From assembly GCF_023242365.1 (NCBI RefSeq), contig NZ_JALLIX010000001.1, positions 186,001-250,000 of the forward strand: a stretch of 64,000 nucleotides of DNA. The letters are read 5' to 3'. The stretch is from Pseudomonas sp. MWU13-2100. Its GTDB lineage: Bacteria; Pseudomonadota; Gammaproteobacteria; Pseudomonadales; Pseudomonadaceae. The notes beneath the pieces are model-generated. The model was given only the letters and a program-made list of their open reading frames with translations. It was not told the DNA's origin and searched no databases. Below are positions 9,493 to 18,248 of the stretch, piece after piece. Positions within the stretch are counted from its first letter, which is position 1, and each line of letters begins with the position of its first letter. The position numbers and the translations under genes are program-made.

Positions 9493-9807
9493 ATGAGAAA
9501 AATCTGTTGTGTGTTGCTGGCCATGCTGCCCTTGACGGCATGGGCTTATCCCATCGAGGTTGAAAAACAACTCAACGGTCTCGGTATCGACTACACGACC
9601 TTCGATACCGATACGGATATCGGTTCCATCCAGGTGAACAACTACGGGAAAACCGATGCGCTGTGCACCGTGGTGTTCCGCAACGGGCCCGAAGCCCCGC
9701 GAACCCGCAAGCTCGATCTGGCTGCCGGGCAAAGCAAGAACGCCAGCGTCAAATTCACCCGCAGCATTATCCGCTTGCGCCTGGAGCTGAGCTGCGTAGC
9801 GAAGTGA
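9493..9807 (+). CDS. Small secreted protein of unknown function
   Basis: A 104-residue precursor starting at an ATG with TTGGAG upstream. The signal peptide ends LTAWA, leaving about 86 residues rich in Thr/Asp with two Cys (ALCTVVF and LELSCVAK) that could form one disulfide. The mature part looks like a small beta-sandwich. It is divergent from the LysR gene, whose TTG start lies only 49 bp away. I recall similar orphan proteins in other pseudomonads, but know no function. Confidence 0.75.
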   Translation: MRKICCVLLAMLPLTAWAYPIEVEKQLNGLGIDYTTFDTDTDIGSIQVNNYGKTDALCTVVFRNGPEAPRTRKLDLAAGQSKNASVKFTRSIIRLRLELSCVAK

Positions 9808-9955
9808 CACCCGAGGAGCATTCCGCCAAGCATGCTCCGCCTATCAACAAATTTATAGATAGGTTGTAGTCATTTTTTCGGCTTTTTTATCGGCTGGGTG
9901 CTGTTTAATCTTCACGCCATCGACTTACAGCCCTTAGCGATGGAGCCTATATCCT

Positions 9956-10555
9956 ATGTCCCGCGTACTGATCATCGAAAGCAGCGCCCGCCAGCAAGAC
10001 TCGGTTTCCCGCCAGTTGACCCAGCAATTCATCGGTCAATGGCAAGCCGCCCACCCAAGCGATCCGATCACGGTTCGTGACTTGGCGACCGACCCGGTGC
10101 CACATCTGGACAGCCACCTGCTGGGCGGCTGGATGAAGCCCGTCGAGCAGCGCACCGCCGTTGAGAAGGCGGCGCTGGAACGCTCCGACCAACTGACCGG
10201 GGAGCTGCTGGCGGCGGACGTGCTGGTGTTGGCCGCGCCGATGTACAACTTCGCGATCCCGAGCACCCTCAAGGCCTGGCTCGACCATGTGCTGCGGGCC
10301 GGGCTGACCTTCAAGTACACCGACACCGGCCCGCAAGGCCTGCTGGTCGGTAAGCGAGCCTATGTCCTGACCGCGCGCGGCGGGTTGTATGCCGGTGGCA
10401 CCAACGATCACCAGGAACCCTACCTGCGCCAGGTGCTGGCGTTTATCGGTATCCACGATGTCACCTTCATTCACGCCGAAGGCCTGAACATGGGCGGCGA
10501 CTTCCAGGAAAAAGGCCTGAACCAGGCCAAGGCGCGGATCGCCCAGGTGGCGTGA
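9956..10555 (+). CDS. azoR: FMN-dependent NADH-azoreductase
   Basis: A 199-residue flavodoxin-fold quinone/azo reductase. The N-terminal SSARQQDSVSR forms the phosphate-binding loop, PMYNFAIPSTLKAWLDHVLR is the FMN-binding block, and TARGGLYAGG the second flavin loop; length matches the AzoR family (about 200). It reduces azo compounds and quinones with NADH as a cytoplasmic dimer, probably for quinone detoxification. The gene stands alone; a terminator lies 120 bp downstream. Confidence 0.92.
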   Translation: MSRVLIIESSARQQDSVSRQLTQQFIGQWQAAHPSDPITVRDLATDPVPHLDSHLLGGWMKPVEQRTAVEKAALERSDQLTGELLAADVLVLAAPMYNFAIPSTLKAWLDHVLRAGLTFKYTDTGPQGLLVGKRAYVLTARGGLYAGGTNDHQEPYLRQVLAFIGIHDVTFIHAEGLNMGGDFQEKGLNQAKARIAQVA

Positions 10556-10676
10556 AGGCTTAATGTTCAGCTAATCGCCGATTGTTCTAGTGTGCTCAGC
10601 AACAGTTCTTCAAGTAGCTCCTTCAAGTTGTACGCGCAGAACCTCCCTTTGCACTGGTTGCTCCCTGAGTGCATGC

Positions 10677-10714
10677 AACCCGATCCGGCCGCCCAACCCG
10701 ATCGGGTTTTTTTT
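10677..10714 (+). terminator. Rho-independent terminator
   Basis: AACCCGAT (10677-10684) pairs with ATCGGGTT (10701-10708) and runs into eight T residues. It is 120 bp after azoR, so the transcript either has a long 3' untranslated region or the interval (10560-10714) holds a short separate RNA. No annotated gene ends closer. Confidence 0.8.
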
Positions 10715-10784
10715 CGTCCTGGATTCCTTGTGCGGCAGAAAGTCGCTAAGGTCGCGGCCATTCGGCGAGCGGTATTACTTTTTT

Positions 10785-10914
10785 GTGGTGAGCGGGCTTG
10801 CCCGCGCTGGGGGGATGCGCCCCCAAAAAACGTTGGCCCCGGTGTGCCAGGTAGATCGGGATCATAGGTTTTACGACTGCTTCGCAGTCGAGCGCGGGCA
10901 AGCCCGCTCGCCAC
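10785..10914. repeat. REPIN
   Basis: GTGGTGAGCGGGCTTGCCCG on the left is inverted as CGGGCAAGCCCGCTCGCCAC on the right, with a 90-bp middle containing GACTGCTTCGCAGTC. Its right edge touches the ribosome-binding region of the DMT transporter (GAGG at 10921), so folding could affect that gene's translation. Confidence 0.8.
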
Positions 10915-10929
10915 ATGTACGAGGTACTC

Positions 10930-11790
10930 ATGGGTTATCTACTTTTTGTCACGCTGCTCCAGGCGTTTTCCTTCAGCCTGATCGGTGAATACCTGGCCGG
11001 CCATGTCGACAGTTACTTCGCCGTGCTGGTGCGGGTGCTGCTGGCCGGGCTGGTGTTCATTCCCTTGACCCGCTGGCGCCAGGTGGAACCGGCATTCATG
11101 CGCGGCATGCTGCTGATCGGTGCCTTGCAGTTCGGCGTCACCTACGTCTGCCTGTACCTGAGCTTCCGGGTGCTGACGGTGCCGGAGGTACTGCTGTTCA
11201 CCATTCTCACGCCCTTGCACGTGACCCTGATCGAAGATGCCCTGAACCGGCGCTTCAACCCCTGGGCCTTGCTCGCGGCCCTGGTGGCGGTGGCCGGCGC
11301 GGCAGTGATCCGCTACGACGGGATCAATCCGGATTTCTTCATGGGCTTCGTGCTGCTGCAACTGGCCAACTTCACCTATGCCGCCGGGCAGGTGCTCTAC
11401 AAACACCTGGTGGCGCGTCACCCCAGCGACCTGCCGCATTACCGGCGCTTCGGCTATTTCTACCTGGGCGCGTTGGCGGTGGCGTTGCCGGCCTTCCTGT
11501 TGTTCGGCAAGGCCAACTACCTGCCCGAGGGGCCGTTGCAATGGGCCGTGCTGCTGTTTCTCGGGCTGCTCAGCACGGCGCTGGGGATGTATTGGTGGAA
11601 CAAGGGCGCGTGCCTGGTCAATGGCGCCACGCTGGCGGTGATGAACAACCTGCACGTACCGGTGGGCTTGCTGATCAACTTGTTGATCTGGAACCGGCAT
11701 GAACCCTTGGGGCGGTTGTTCTTCGGTGGCCTGGTGATTCTCGCGGCAGTCTGGGTCAGCCGCCTGGGCGCGCGAGCGCTCAGGGCCTAG
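10930..11790 (+). CDS. EamA/DMT-family membrane transporter
   Basis: A 286-residue protein with about ten hydrophobic segments in two EamA repeats, typical of drug/metabolite exporters. ATG 10930 is chosen because GAGG lies 5 bp upstream; the ATG at 10915 sits within the REPIN edge. The conserved family block GALQFGVTYVCLYLSFR is in the first repeat. It would export or import a small metabolite at the inner membrane; substrate unknown. Its stop codon shares a CTAG with the stop of the convergent channel gene. Confidence 0.88.
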   Translation: MGYLLFVTLLQAFSFSLIGEYLAGHVDSYFAVLVRVLLAGLVFIPLTRWRQVEPAFMRGMLLIGALQFGVTYVCLYLSFRVLTVPEVLLFTILTPLHVTLIEDALNRRFNPWALLAALVAVAGAAVIRYDGINPDFFMGFVLLQLANFTYAAGQVLYKHLVARHPSDLPHYRRFGYFYLGALAVALPAFLLFGKANYLPEGPLQWAVLLFLGLLSTALGMYWWNKGACLVNGATLAVMNNLHVPVGLLINLLIWNRHEPLGRLFFGGLVILAAVWVSRLGARALRA

Positions 11791-13085
11791 AGCGCGTGCT
11801 CCTGCGGCTCGGGAATATGGCTGGCGCCCAATAGCGCCGGCAACATCCCGGCGCGCAGGTCGTTGCCGCTCGGTTGCTGGTACAGGCTCAGACCGAACTC
11901 CGGCAGCACCGCCAGCAGGTAATCGAAAATATCCCCCTGGATACGTTCATAGTCGGCCCAGACGGTGGTGGAGGTGAAGCAGTAGATCTCCAGCGGCACG
12001 CCCTGGGCGGTGGTCTGCATCTGGCGGACCATGCAGGTCATGTCCGGCTGTACTTGCGGATGACTCTTCAGATACGCCAGGGCATAGGCGCGAAAGGTTC
12101 CCAGGTTGGTCATGCGCCGACGGTTCGCCGACATCGCCGCGACATTGCCCTGGGCCTCGTTCCAGGCCTTGAGCTCGGCCTGCTTGCGACCGATATAGTC
12201 GGTGAGCAGACGCACCCGGCTCAGCCGCTGTTCTTCATCATCGTGCAGGAAACGCACGGCGCCGGCGTCGATAAACAGGCTGCGCTTGATCCGCCGCCCC
12301 CCCGATTGCTGCATGCCGCGCCAGTTGCGGAACGACTCGGACATCAGCCGCCAGGTCGGGATCGAGACGATGGTCTTGTCGAAATTTTGTACCTTGACCG
12401 TGTGCAGGGTGATGTCCACCACATCGCCGTCGGCGCCGACCTGGGGCATCTCGATCCAGTCGCCGACCCGCAGCATGTCGTTGCTGGTCAATTGCACGCT
12501 GGCGACGAAGGACAGCAGGGTGTCCTTGTAGACCAGCAGGATCACCGCCGACATGGCGCCCAGGCCCGAGAGCAGCAACAGCGGCGAACGGTCGATCAGG
12601 GTGGCGACGATAACGATGGCACCGAACACATACAGCACCATCTTTGCCAACTGCACATAGCCCTTGATCGAGCGCGTGCGCGCATGTTCGGTGCGCGCGT
12701 AGATATCCAGCAAGGCGTTGAGCAGGGCGCTCATGGCCAGCACCTGGAACAGGAAGGTAAAGGCCAGTGCGACATTGCCGAAGAATATCAGGCCGTTCCT
12801 GCTCAATTCCGGCACCAGGTGCAGGCCGAACTGGATCACCAGCGAGGGCGTGGTTTGCGCCAGGCGGTGGAAGACTTTGTTCTGCAGCAGATCGTTGACC
12901 CAGTGCAGCGCCGGCTGGCGCCCGAGCAGCCGGGCGGTATGCAGGATCACATAGCGTGCGACCCGGCCGAGCACCAGCGCCACGATCAGCAGTAGCGCCA
13001 GACCCAGTCCGGTTTGCAGCAGCGGATGTTGATCGAGTGCGCTGAAAAAGTCCTGGGTGCGCAGCCAGAGCTGTTTGATATCCAT
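11787..13085 (-). CDS. Mechanosensitive ion channel (MscS superfamily, YbdG-like)
   Basis: A 432-residue inner-membrane protein with about five N-terminal membrane segments and the MscS pore/beta domain around residues 170-290: LGAMSAVILLVYKDTLLSF corresponds to the pore helix region and VGDWIEMPQVGADGDVVDI to the beta domain. A soluble C-terminal domain follows. This layout fits YbdG/MscM-type channels that relieve turgor. I chose ATG 13085; an upstream in-frame ATG at 13163 adds 26 residues with no membrane character. It is convergent with the DMT gene, overlapping by 4 bp. Confidence 0.85.
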   Translation of the reverse strand: MDIKQLWLRTQDFFSALDQHPLLQTGLGLALLLIVALVLGRVARYVILHTARLLGRQPALHWVNDLLQNKVFHRLAQTTPSLVIQFGLHLVPELSRNGLIFFGNVALAFTFLFQVLAMSALLNALLDIYARTEHARTRSIKGYVQLAKMVLYVFGAIVIVATLIDRSPLLLLSGLGAMSAVILLVYKDTLLSFVASVQLTSNDMLRVGDWIEMPQVGADGDVVDITLHTVKVQNFDKTIVSIPTWRLMSESFRNWRGMQQSGGRRIKRSLFIDAGAVRFLHDDEEQRLSRVRLLTDYIGRKQAELKAWNEAQGNVAAMSANRRRMTNLGTFRAYALAYLKSHPQVQPDMTCMVRQMQTTAQGVPLEIYCFTSTTVWADYERIQGDIFDYLLAVLPEFGLSLYQQPSGNDLRAGMLPALLGASHIPEPQEHAL

Positions 13086-13203
13086 GGGGGATGGCGAATC
13101 TTCTGAAGGAAATGACCGGGGGATTAGATCATTTAACACCGGGAAGATGACCGTTGAAGACAAATCCGCTCACAAAAATCTCGCTGGCGAGCGGCCCCCG
13201 ACA

Positions 13204-13977
13204 TCAGCTCATCCAGTTGCCCCCGTCGACGTTGTAGGTTTGCGCAACGACATAGTCGCTCTCCGCCGAGGCGAGGAAGATGGCCATTCCCGTCAGGTCT
13301 TCGGCGGTACCCATCCGGCCGTAGGGGACTTGCGCGCCCACTTGTTTCTTCTTTTCTCCCGGGGGGAGCTTTTCATGTCGGGCGAACAGGGCATCGACGC
13401 CGTCCCAATGCTCGCCGTCGACCACCCCGGGCGCGATCGCATTGACGTTGATCTTGTGCTTGATGAGGTCCAGTCCGGCGGACTGGGTCAGGCTGATCAC
13501 GGCCGCCTTGGTCGCGCAGTACACCGCGACCAGGGCTTCACCACGCCGCCCGGCCTGGCTGGCCATGTTGATGATCTTGCCGCCATGACCTTGGCCGATC
13601 ATCTGCTTGGCGGCGGCTTGAAGGGTAAACAAGGTGCCGGCCACGTTGATGGAGAACAGCCGCTCGTAGCTCTCGCGAGTGATTTCGCTGATGGGTGCCA
13701 AATCAAACAATGCCGCGTTATTGATGAGGATGTCGAGCTTGCCGGTCCGGGCGACCACCGTGGCAATGGCTTCGTCGATAGAGGCTTGCCGGGTGACATC
13801 CATCTTCACCGCATAAGCCTTTGGACCCAGTTCGGCGGCGGTCGCCTGTGCGCGTTCAAGATTGATATCGGCGATCGCCACGCTGGCGCCTTCGCGGAGA
13901 TAGGCTTCGGCGAATGAGCGGCCTATGCCACGGGCCGAACCCGTCACCAGTGCGCTTTTTCCTTCAAGTCGTTTCAT
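13204..13977 (-). CDS. Short-chain dehydrogenase, sorbitol/L-iditol dehydrogenase type
   Basis: A 257-residue classical SDR. The NAD site is TGSARGIG, the NNAA motif is INNAALFDL, and the catalytic set is Ser (NMASQAGRRGE) with YxxxK in YCATKAAVIS. Closely spaced blocks such as APGVVDGEHWDGVDA and TYNVDGGNWMS match, from memory, the SmoS/PolS sorbitol dehydrogenases that oxidise D-sorbitol to fructose. It follows a polyol-type binding-protein gene by 96 bp on the same strand, supporting sugar-alcohol catabolism. In related loci this gene sits after two permeases and an ATPase, which are missing here. Confidence 0.85.
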   Translation of the reverse strand: MKRLEGKSALVTGSARGIGRSFAEAYLREGASVAIADINLERAQATAAELGPKAYAVKMDVTRQASIDEAIATVVARTGKLDILINNAALFDLAPISEITRESYERLFSINVAGTLFTLQAAAKQMIGQGHGGKIINMASQAGRRGEALVAVYCATKAAVISLTQSAGLDLIKHKINVNAIAPGVVDGEHWDGVDALFARHEKLPPGEKKKQVGAQVPYGRMGTAEDLTGMAIFLASAESDYVVAQTYNVDGGNWMS

Positions 13978-14073
13978 CAGATGTGCTTCCCGTTCGCGAA
14001 AATGAGTTGCCGGGGGGGCGTTGCAGGTTGTCAAGTCAGGCCGCTGCCTGGCGCGGCGGCTGAGCATCGACTG

Positions 14074-15387
14074 TTATTTTTTCAGGTAGCCCGCGCGCCG
14101 CATGTCCTTGACCGTGGCTGTTTGCGCAGCGCCCAGGGCTTGCTCTACCGACATCTGGCCGGTGAGCGCGGCGGAAAACAGCTTGCCCACCGAGGTGCCA
14201 ATGGCCTGGAACTCGGGAATCGTCACGTACTGGATACCGACATAGGGCACGGGCTTGGCCGACGGGTGGGCGGGGTCGGCGTTCTGCATCATCTGCAGGG
14301 TGATTTTGGCGAAGGGCGCTGCCTTCAGGTAGGCATCGTTGTAGGTGGATATACGGGTGCCTGGTGGCACATTGGTGATGCCGTCCTTGTCGGCAACCAG
14401 CTGGATGTAGTCTTTCGACGTGGCCCAACTGATGAACGCCTTGGCGGCCTCTTTGTGCCGGGAAGTCGTGGGTATCGCCAATGACCAGGCATACAGCCAG
14501 GACGCGCCTTTATCCGTGACCTCCACCGGCGCCGGGGCGAAGCCCACTGTGTCGGCGACCCGGCTTTGCGTCTTGTCCGTGGTAAAGGAGCCGGCGACGC
14601 TCGCATCGACCCAGATGGCGCATTTGCCGCTGTTGAACAGGGCCAGGGTTTCGTTGAAACCATTGCTTGAAACACCCGGCGGGCCGTAGTTCTTGAGGGT
14701 GCTGACGTAGAAGTTGGCCGCGGCGGTCCACTCAGGTCCGGTCAGCTCGGGTTGCCATTGTTCATCGAACCAGCGCGCCCCGAAGGTATTGGCCATGGTG
14801 CTCAGCAGCGCCATGTTCTCGCCCCAACCGGCCTTGCCACGCAGGCACATGCCGTATTGCTCTTTATCGGGATGGTGCAGCTTGGCGGCAAACTCGCCGA
14901 GCTGGGTCCAGGTCGGATGCTCGGGCATGCTCAGCCCGGCTTGCTTGAACAGATCCGTGCGGTAATAGGTGACCGTGCTTTCACCGTAGAAGGGCAGGGC
15001 GTAGAGCGTGCCATTGAGCGACAGGCCCTGGCGCACCGAAGGGAAGATGTCGGCGACATCGTAGGCCGCCGGCAGATCCGTCATCGGTTCCAGCCAATGC
15101 TTGGCGGCCCACAGCGGCGTTTCGTAGGTGCCGATGGTCAAGACATCGAACTGTGCGCCTTGGGTCGCAATGTCGGTGGTCAGTCGTTGACGCAGGACGT
15201 TCTCTTCCAGCACGACCCAATTGAGCTTGAGGTCGGGGTGCTGCGCTTCGAAAACCTTGGAGAGCCGCTGCATGCGGATCATATCGCGGTTATTAACCGT
15301 CGCGATGGTGAGGGTTTCGGCGGCTTGGGCGGCACAGGCCAAAGACAAGCCAGCGGACAGGATGAGCGCGTGATGCCGGGTCTTCAT
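14074..15387 (-). CDS. mtlE: Polyol (mannitol/sorbitol) ABC transporter substrate-binding protein
   Basis: A 437-residue periplasmic protein with a signal peptide ending AAQAAE and a family 1 solute-binding fold (ATVNNRDMIRMQRL; LPFYGESTVTYYRTDLF; NSGKCAIWVDASVAG). The sequence and length match MtlE/SmoE mannitol/sorbitol binding proteins of Pseudomonas and Rhodobacter. ATG 15387 has GGAGTGGAGAG upstream. Unusually, no permease (F, G) or ATPase (K) gene follows; the next gene is the SDR. It would have to borrow a transporter encoded elsewhere, or be a relic. It is divergent from an MtlR-like regulator. Confidence 0.83.
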   Translation of the reverse strand: MKTRHHALILSAGLSLACAAQAAETLTIATVNNRDMIRMQRLSKVFEAQHPDLKLNWVVLEENVLRQRLTTDIATQGAQFDVLTIGTYETPLWAAKHWLEPMTDLPAAYDVADIFPSVRQGLSLNGTLYALPFYGESTVTYYRTDLFKQAGLSMPEHPTWTQLGEFAAKLHHPDKEQYGMCLRGKAGWGENMALLSTMANTFGARWFDEQWQPELTGPEWTAAANFYVSTLKNYGPPGVSSNGFNETLALFNSGKCAIWVDASVAGSFTTDKTQSRVADTVGFAPAPVEVTDKGASWLYAWSLAIPTTSRHKEAAKAFISWATSKDYIQLVADKDGITNVPPGTRISTYNDAYLKAAPFAKITLQMMQNADPAHPSAKPVPYVGIQYVTIPEFQAIGTSVGKLFSAALTGQMSVEQALGAAQTATVKDMRRAGYLKK

Positions 15388-15536
15388 GATGCTCTCCACT
15401 CCACGCCGGTGGCGCGGAATCATTATTGTTGTTGTAAGCCGTGGCTGGTCAGAAACGTCTCGGACCGTGGCGGGTGACGGCTGGATTACAGCAGCTCGCG
15501 GAAGGCGCAACAAACGCGTTGAGAACGAGAGGCCGA

Positions 15537-15583
15537 TACTTTTTTGATCGCTCTGCCTGGCCTCCACAAAGATCAAAAAAGTA
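15537..15583. promoter_or_regulatory. Perfect inverted repeat in the mtlE/AraC divergent promoter
   Basis: TACTTTTTTGATC (15537-15549) is perfectly inverted at 15571-15583 with a 21-bp spacer, so half-site centres are about 34 bp apart (three helical turns). It lies between the divergent binding-protein and AraC-family genes and is the likely operator of that regulator. Not a terminator: no T-run follows the stem. Confidence 0.65.
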
Positions 15584-15667
15584 CCAGTCCCGGGTAAGGC
15601 CCTGGGTAGCGAACAGGCTTTGATCCGGCTATGTTGCTGAACAGAACTATAAAAAAAGGGGCAAACC

Positions 15668-16645
15668 ATGCCTGATCGCCACGCCGTGCTATTCGAGCAG
15701 CCCCCTGCCGAGCTGGAAGTCATCCTGCCCCAGCCGGAACACAGCTTTCGTTGGTATGAGCACGACTATCCCTACGCGCTTGCGCGCTGGAATCATCATC
15801 CCGAATACGAAATTCACTTGATCCGCCAGGGCAGCGGAAAATTGGTGGCGGGCGATTACATCGGCGCGTTTGCCGCTGGCCACGTGGCGATGATGGGGCC
15901 GGACCTGCCCCATGACTGGATGGGTGACCTGGCGCCGGGGGAGCACCTGCTGGGGCGCGATGTGGTTTTGCAATTCGACGGCGCGGCGCTGCTGGCCCTG
16001 CGCGAAGTCATGCCCGAGCTTGGCGATTTGCAGGTGCTGTTCGAGCGCGCCCGGCGCGGCCTGGAGTTCAGCGGCGAAACGGCGCTTGAAGCCGCGCGAC
16101 TGCTGGAAGCCATCGGTGCTGCCCAGGGTTTGCCGTGTTTGCTGCTGTTCCTGCAGTTGTTGAACACCCTGGCGAGTGCGCCGGTGACAGAGGCGTGCTG
16201 TCTGGCCAGCACCTGCTATATGCCTGCGCCGGATGCGAAAAGCTCCGAACGCATCCACAAGGCTTTCGATTACTTGCTCAGGGAGCTGACGGGGGATATC
16301 CGGCTGTCAGTGATCGCCGGGCAGTTGGGGATGAGCGAGCCGGGGTTCTCACGGTTTTTCAAACGCATTACCGGGCACGGCTTTATCGACCTGATGCGCA
16401 AGTTGCGGGTCCAGCGCGCCTGCCGTTTGCTGTTGCAAACACAGATGTCGGTGGCGGACATCTGCTTCGAGGTGGGCTACTGCAATCTCTCCAATTTCAA
16501 TCGGCACTTTCGTGTGGAGATGAGCCAGACCCCGACGGACTATCGTCGCGCCAACCCATTCAGCGCAGAAAAACAGCGCTGTTTGTCGCGCTTTTCACAA
16601 AGAAACTCGGCCTCGGCGCTCGAAACCGTTACCCTATGCCGCTGA
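15668..16645 (+). CDS. mtlR: AraC-family regulator, MtlR-like
   Basis: A 325-residue regulator with an N-terminal cupin-like sensing domain (about 20-160, including YPYALARWNHHPEYEIHLIR) and a C-terminal AraC double helix-turn-helix (about 210-310; ISVADICFEVGY-type motif reads VADICFEVGYCNLSNFNRHF). AAGGGG precedes ATG 15668. It resembles the polyol-responsive activator MtlR of fluorescent pseudomonads, which is slightly shorter (about 300); the extra residues are a C-terminal tail. It is divergent from the polyol binding protein, across a perfect inverted repeat, so activation of that gene by sugar alcohols is likely. Confidence 0.8.
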   Translation: MPDRHAVLFEQPPAELEVILPQPEHSFRWYEHDYPYALARWNHHPEYEIHLIRQGSGKLVAGDYIGAFAAGHVAMMGPDLPHDWMGDLAPGEHLLGRDVVLQFDGAALLALREVMPELGDLQVLFERARRGLEFSGETALEAARLLEAIGAAQGLPCLLLFLQLLNTLASAPVTEACCLASTCYMPAPDAKSSERIHKAFDYLLRELTGDIRLSVIAGQLGMSEPGFSRFFKRITGHGFIDLMRKLRVQRACRLLLQTQMSVADICFEVGYCNLSNFNRHFRVEMSQTPTDYRRANPFSAEKQRCLSRFSQRNSASALETVTLCR

Positions 16646-16673
16646 TATTTTGTATTTCTTCGAGGTAGCACCC

Positions 16674-18020
16674 GTGTTTTCCGAATTCGCCCTGCACGAA
16701 CGCCTGCTCAAAGCCGTGGCCGAGCTTAAATTTGTCGAGCCTACGCCAGTGCAGGCGGCGGCCATTCCGTTGGCGTTGCAGGGGCGTGACCTGCGGGTGA
16801 CGGCGCAGACCGGCAGTGGCAAGACCGCCGCGTTCGTCCTGCCGATCCTCAATCGCCTGATCGGCCCGGCCAAGGTCCGTGTAAGCATCAAGACCCTGAT
16901 CCTGCTGCCGACCCGCGAGCTGGCCCAGCAGACCCTCAAGGAAGTCGAGCGTTTCTCCCAGTTCACCTTTATCAAGTCCGGCCTGATCACCGGCGGTGAA
17001 GACTTCAAGGTCCAGGCCGCCATGCTGCGCAAGGTGCCGGATATCCTGATCGGCACCCCGGGGCGGATGATCGAGCAACTGAACGCCGGCAACCTGGACT
17101 TGAAAGAAGTCGAAGTGCTGGTGCTCGACGAAGCCGACCGCATGCTCGACATGGGCTTTGCCGAAGACGTGCAGCGCCTGGTGGACGAATGCACCAACCG
17201 CCAGCAGACCATGCTGTTCTCCGCCACCACCGGCGGTTCCGGCCTGCGCGACATGATCGCCAAGGTCCTGAACAACCCCGAACACCTGCAGCTCAATGCG
17301 GTCAGCCAGTTGAACGACACCACGCGCCAGCAGATCATCACCGCCGACCATAACCAGCATAAAGAGCAGATCCTCAACTGGTTGCTGGCCAACGAGACCT
17401 ATCAGAAAGCCATTGTCTTCACCAACACCCGGGCCATGGCCGACCGTATCTACGGTCGTCTGGTGGCCCAGGAATACAAGGCTTTCGTCCTGCACGGCGA
17501 GAAAGACCAGAAGGACCGCAAGCTGGCCATCGACCGCCTGAAACAGGGTGGGGTGAAGATCCTCGTGGCCACTGACGTCGCCGCTCGTGGCCTGGACGTG
17601 GACGGCCTGGACATGGTGATCAACTTCGATATGCCGCGCAGCGGCGACGAATACGTGCACCGCATCGGTCGGACCGGGCGTGCCGGTAACGACGGCCTGG
17701 CGATCTCGCTGATCTGCCACGGCGACTGGAACCTGATGTCGAGCATCGAGCGTTACCTCAAGCAGAGCTTCGAGCGCCGTACCATCAAGGAAGTCAAAGG
17801 TACCTACGGCGGACCGAAGAAGGTCAAGGCTTCGGGCAAGGCTGTCGGCGTGAAAAAGAAAAAGACCGACGCCAAGGGCGACAAGAAGAAGTCGGCCGCC
17901 AAGGCGCCGACCAAGCGCAAGATCGCCAACCGGCCGAAGACCGATGCGCTGTCGTTGGTCAGCAAGGACGGCATGGCGCCGCTCAAGCGCCGCAAGCCGC
18001 AAGCCCCGGCTGCCGAATAA
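16674..18020 (+). CDS. DEAD-box ATP-dependent RNA helicase
   Basis: A 448-residue helicase. I chose GTG 16674 (FSEFALHERLLKAV) because CGAGG sits 8 bp upstream; an in-frame ATG at 16650 overlaps that site. Motifs: Q motif PTPVQAAAIP, Walker A AQTGSGKT, PTRELAQQ, GTPGR, DEAD in VLDEADRML, SAT in FSATTGG, and HRIGRTGRAG. The last 65 residues are very Lys-rich, probably an RNA-binding tail. Likely acts in RNA decay or ribosome assembly at low temperature, as related DeaD/SrmB-type proteins do. The gene is monocistronic with a strong terminator. Confidence 0.93.
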   Translation: MFSEFALHERLLKAVAELKFVEPTPVQAAAIPLALQGRDLRVTAQTGSGKTAAFVLPILNRLIGPAKVRVSIKTLILLPTRELAQQTLKEVERFSQFTFIKSGLITGGEDFKVQAAMLRKVPDILIGTPGRMIEQLNAGNLDLKEVEVLVLDEADRMLDMGFAEDVQRLVDECTNRQQTMLFSATTGGSGLRDMIAKVLNNPEHLQLNAVSQLNDTTRQQIITADHNQHKEQILNWLLANETYQKAIVFTNTRAMADRIYGRLVAQEYKAFVLHGEKDQKDRKLAIDRLKQGGVKILVATDVAARGLDVDGLDMVINFDMPRSGDEYVHRIGRTGRAGNDGLAISLICHGDWNLMSSIERYLKQSFERRTIKEVKGTYGGPKKVKASGKAVGVKKKKTDAKGDKKKSAAKAPTKRKIANRPKTDALSLVSKDGMAPLKRRKPQAPAAE

Positions 18021-18051
18021 CCGGCAATCGGCTGAGGCGCTTGCTCTCCCA

Positions 18052-18086
18052 CCAATGCCCCGACTTGTCGGGGCATTGGCGTTTTT
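18052..18086 (+). terminator. Strong Rho-independent terminator of the helicase gene
   Basis: CCAATGCCCCGAC (18052-18064) and its perfect complement at 18067-18079 form a 13-bp stem, followed by CG and five T residues. Confidence 0.93.
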
Positions 18087-18127
18087 GTGGGAGCGATGTC
18101 TGTGGGAGCGGAGCTTGTCGGGAGCGG
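18086..18127. repeat. REP fragments
   Basis: TGTGGGAGCGATG is followed directly by TGTGGGAGCGGAGCTTGTCG and GGGAGCGG, three partial copies of the left REP end in the same orientation with no inverted partner. This looks like a decayed or partly duplicated REP insertion. Confidence 0.55.
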
Positions 18128-18248
18128 TTCTGAGGGCGGTTTCCGCCCAATGGTCATCCGTGGGCGCAAACCGGCTGAACCGCCATGATCAGCACTACTC
18201 TATCCTTATGCAGGGCTTCTCACTCTCACATGTGAAGGGTTAATCAGG

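Noticed and set aside
12000..12995. Long plus-strand frame opposite the mechanosensitive channel.
   Set aside because: No signal or domain, and channel motifs are clear on the minus strand.
15537..15583. Inverted repeat as a bidirectional terminator.
   Set aside because: The A/T tracts lie within the arms and no T-run follows; it lies between divergent starts, not convergent ends.
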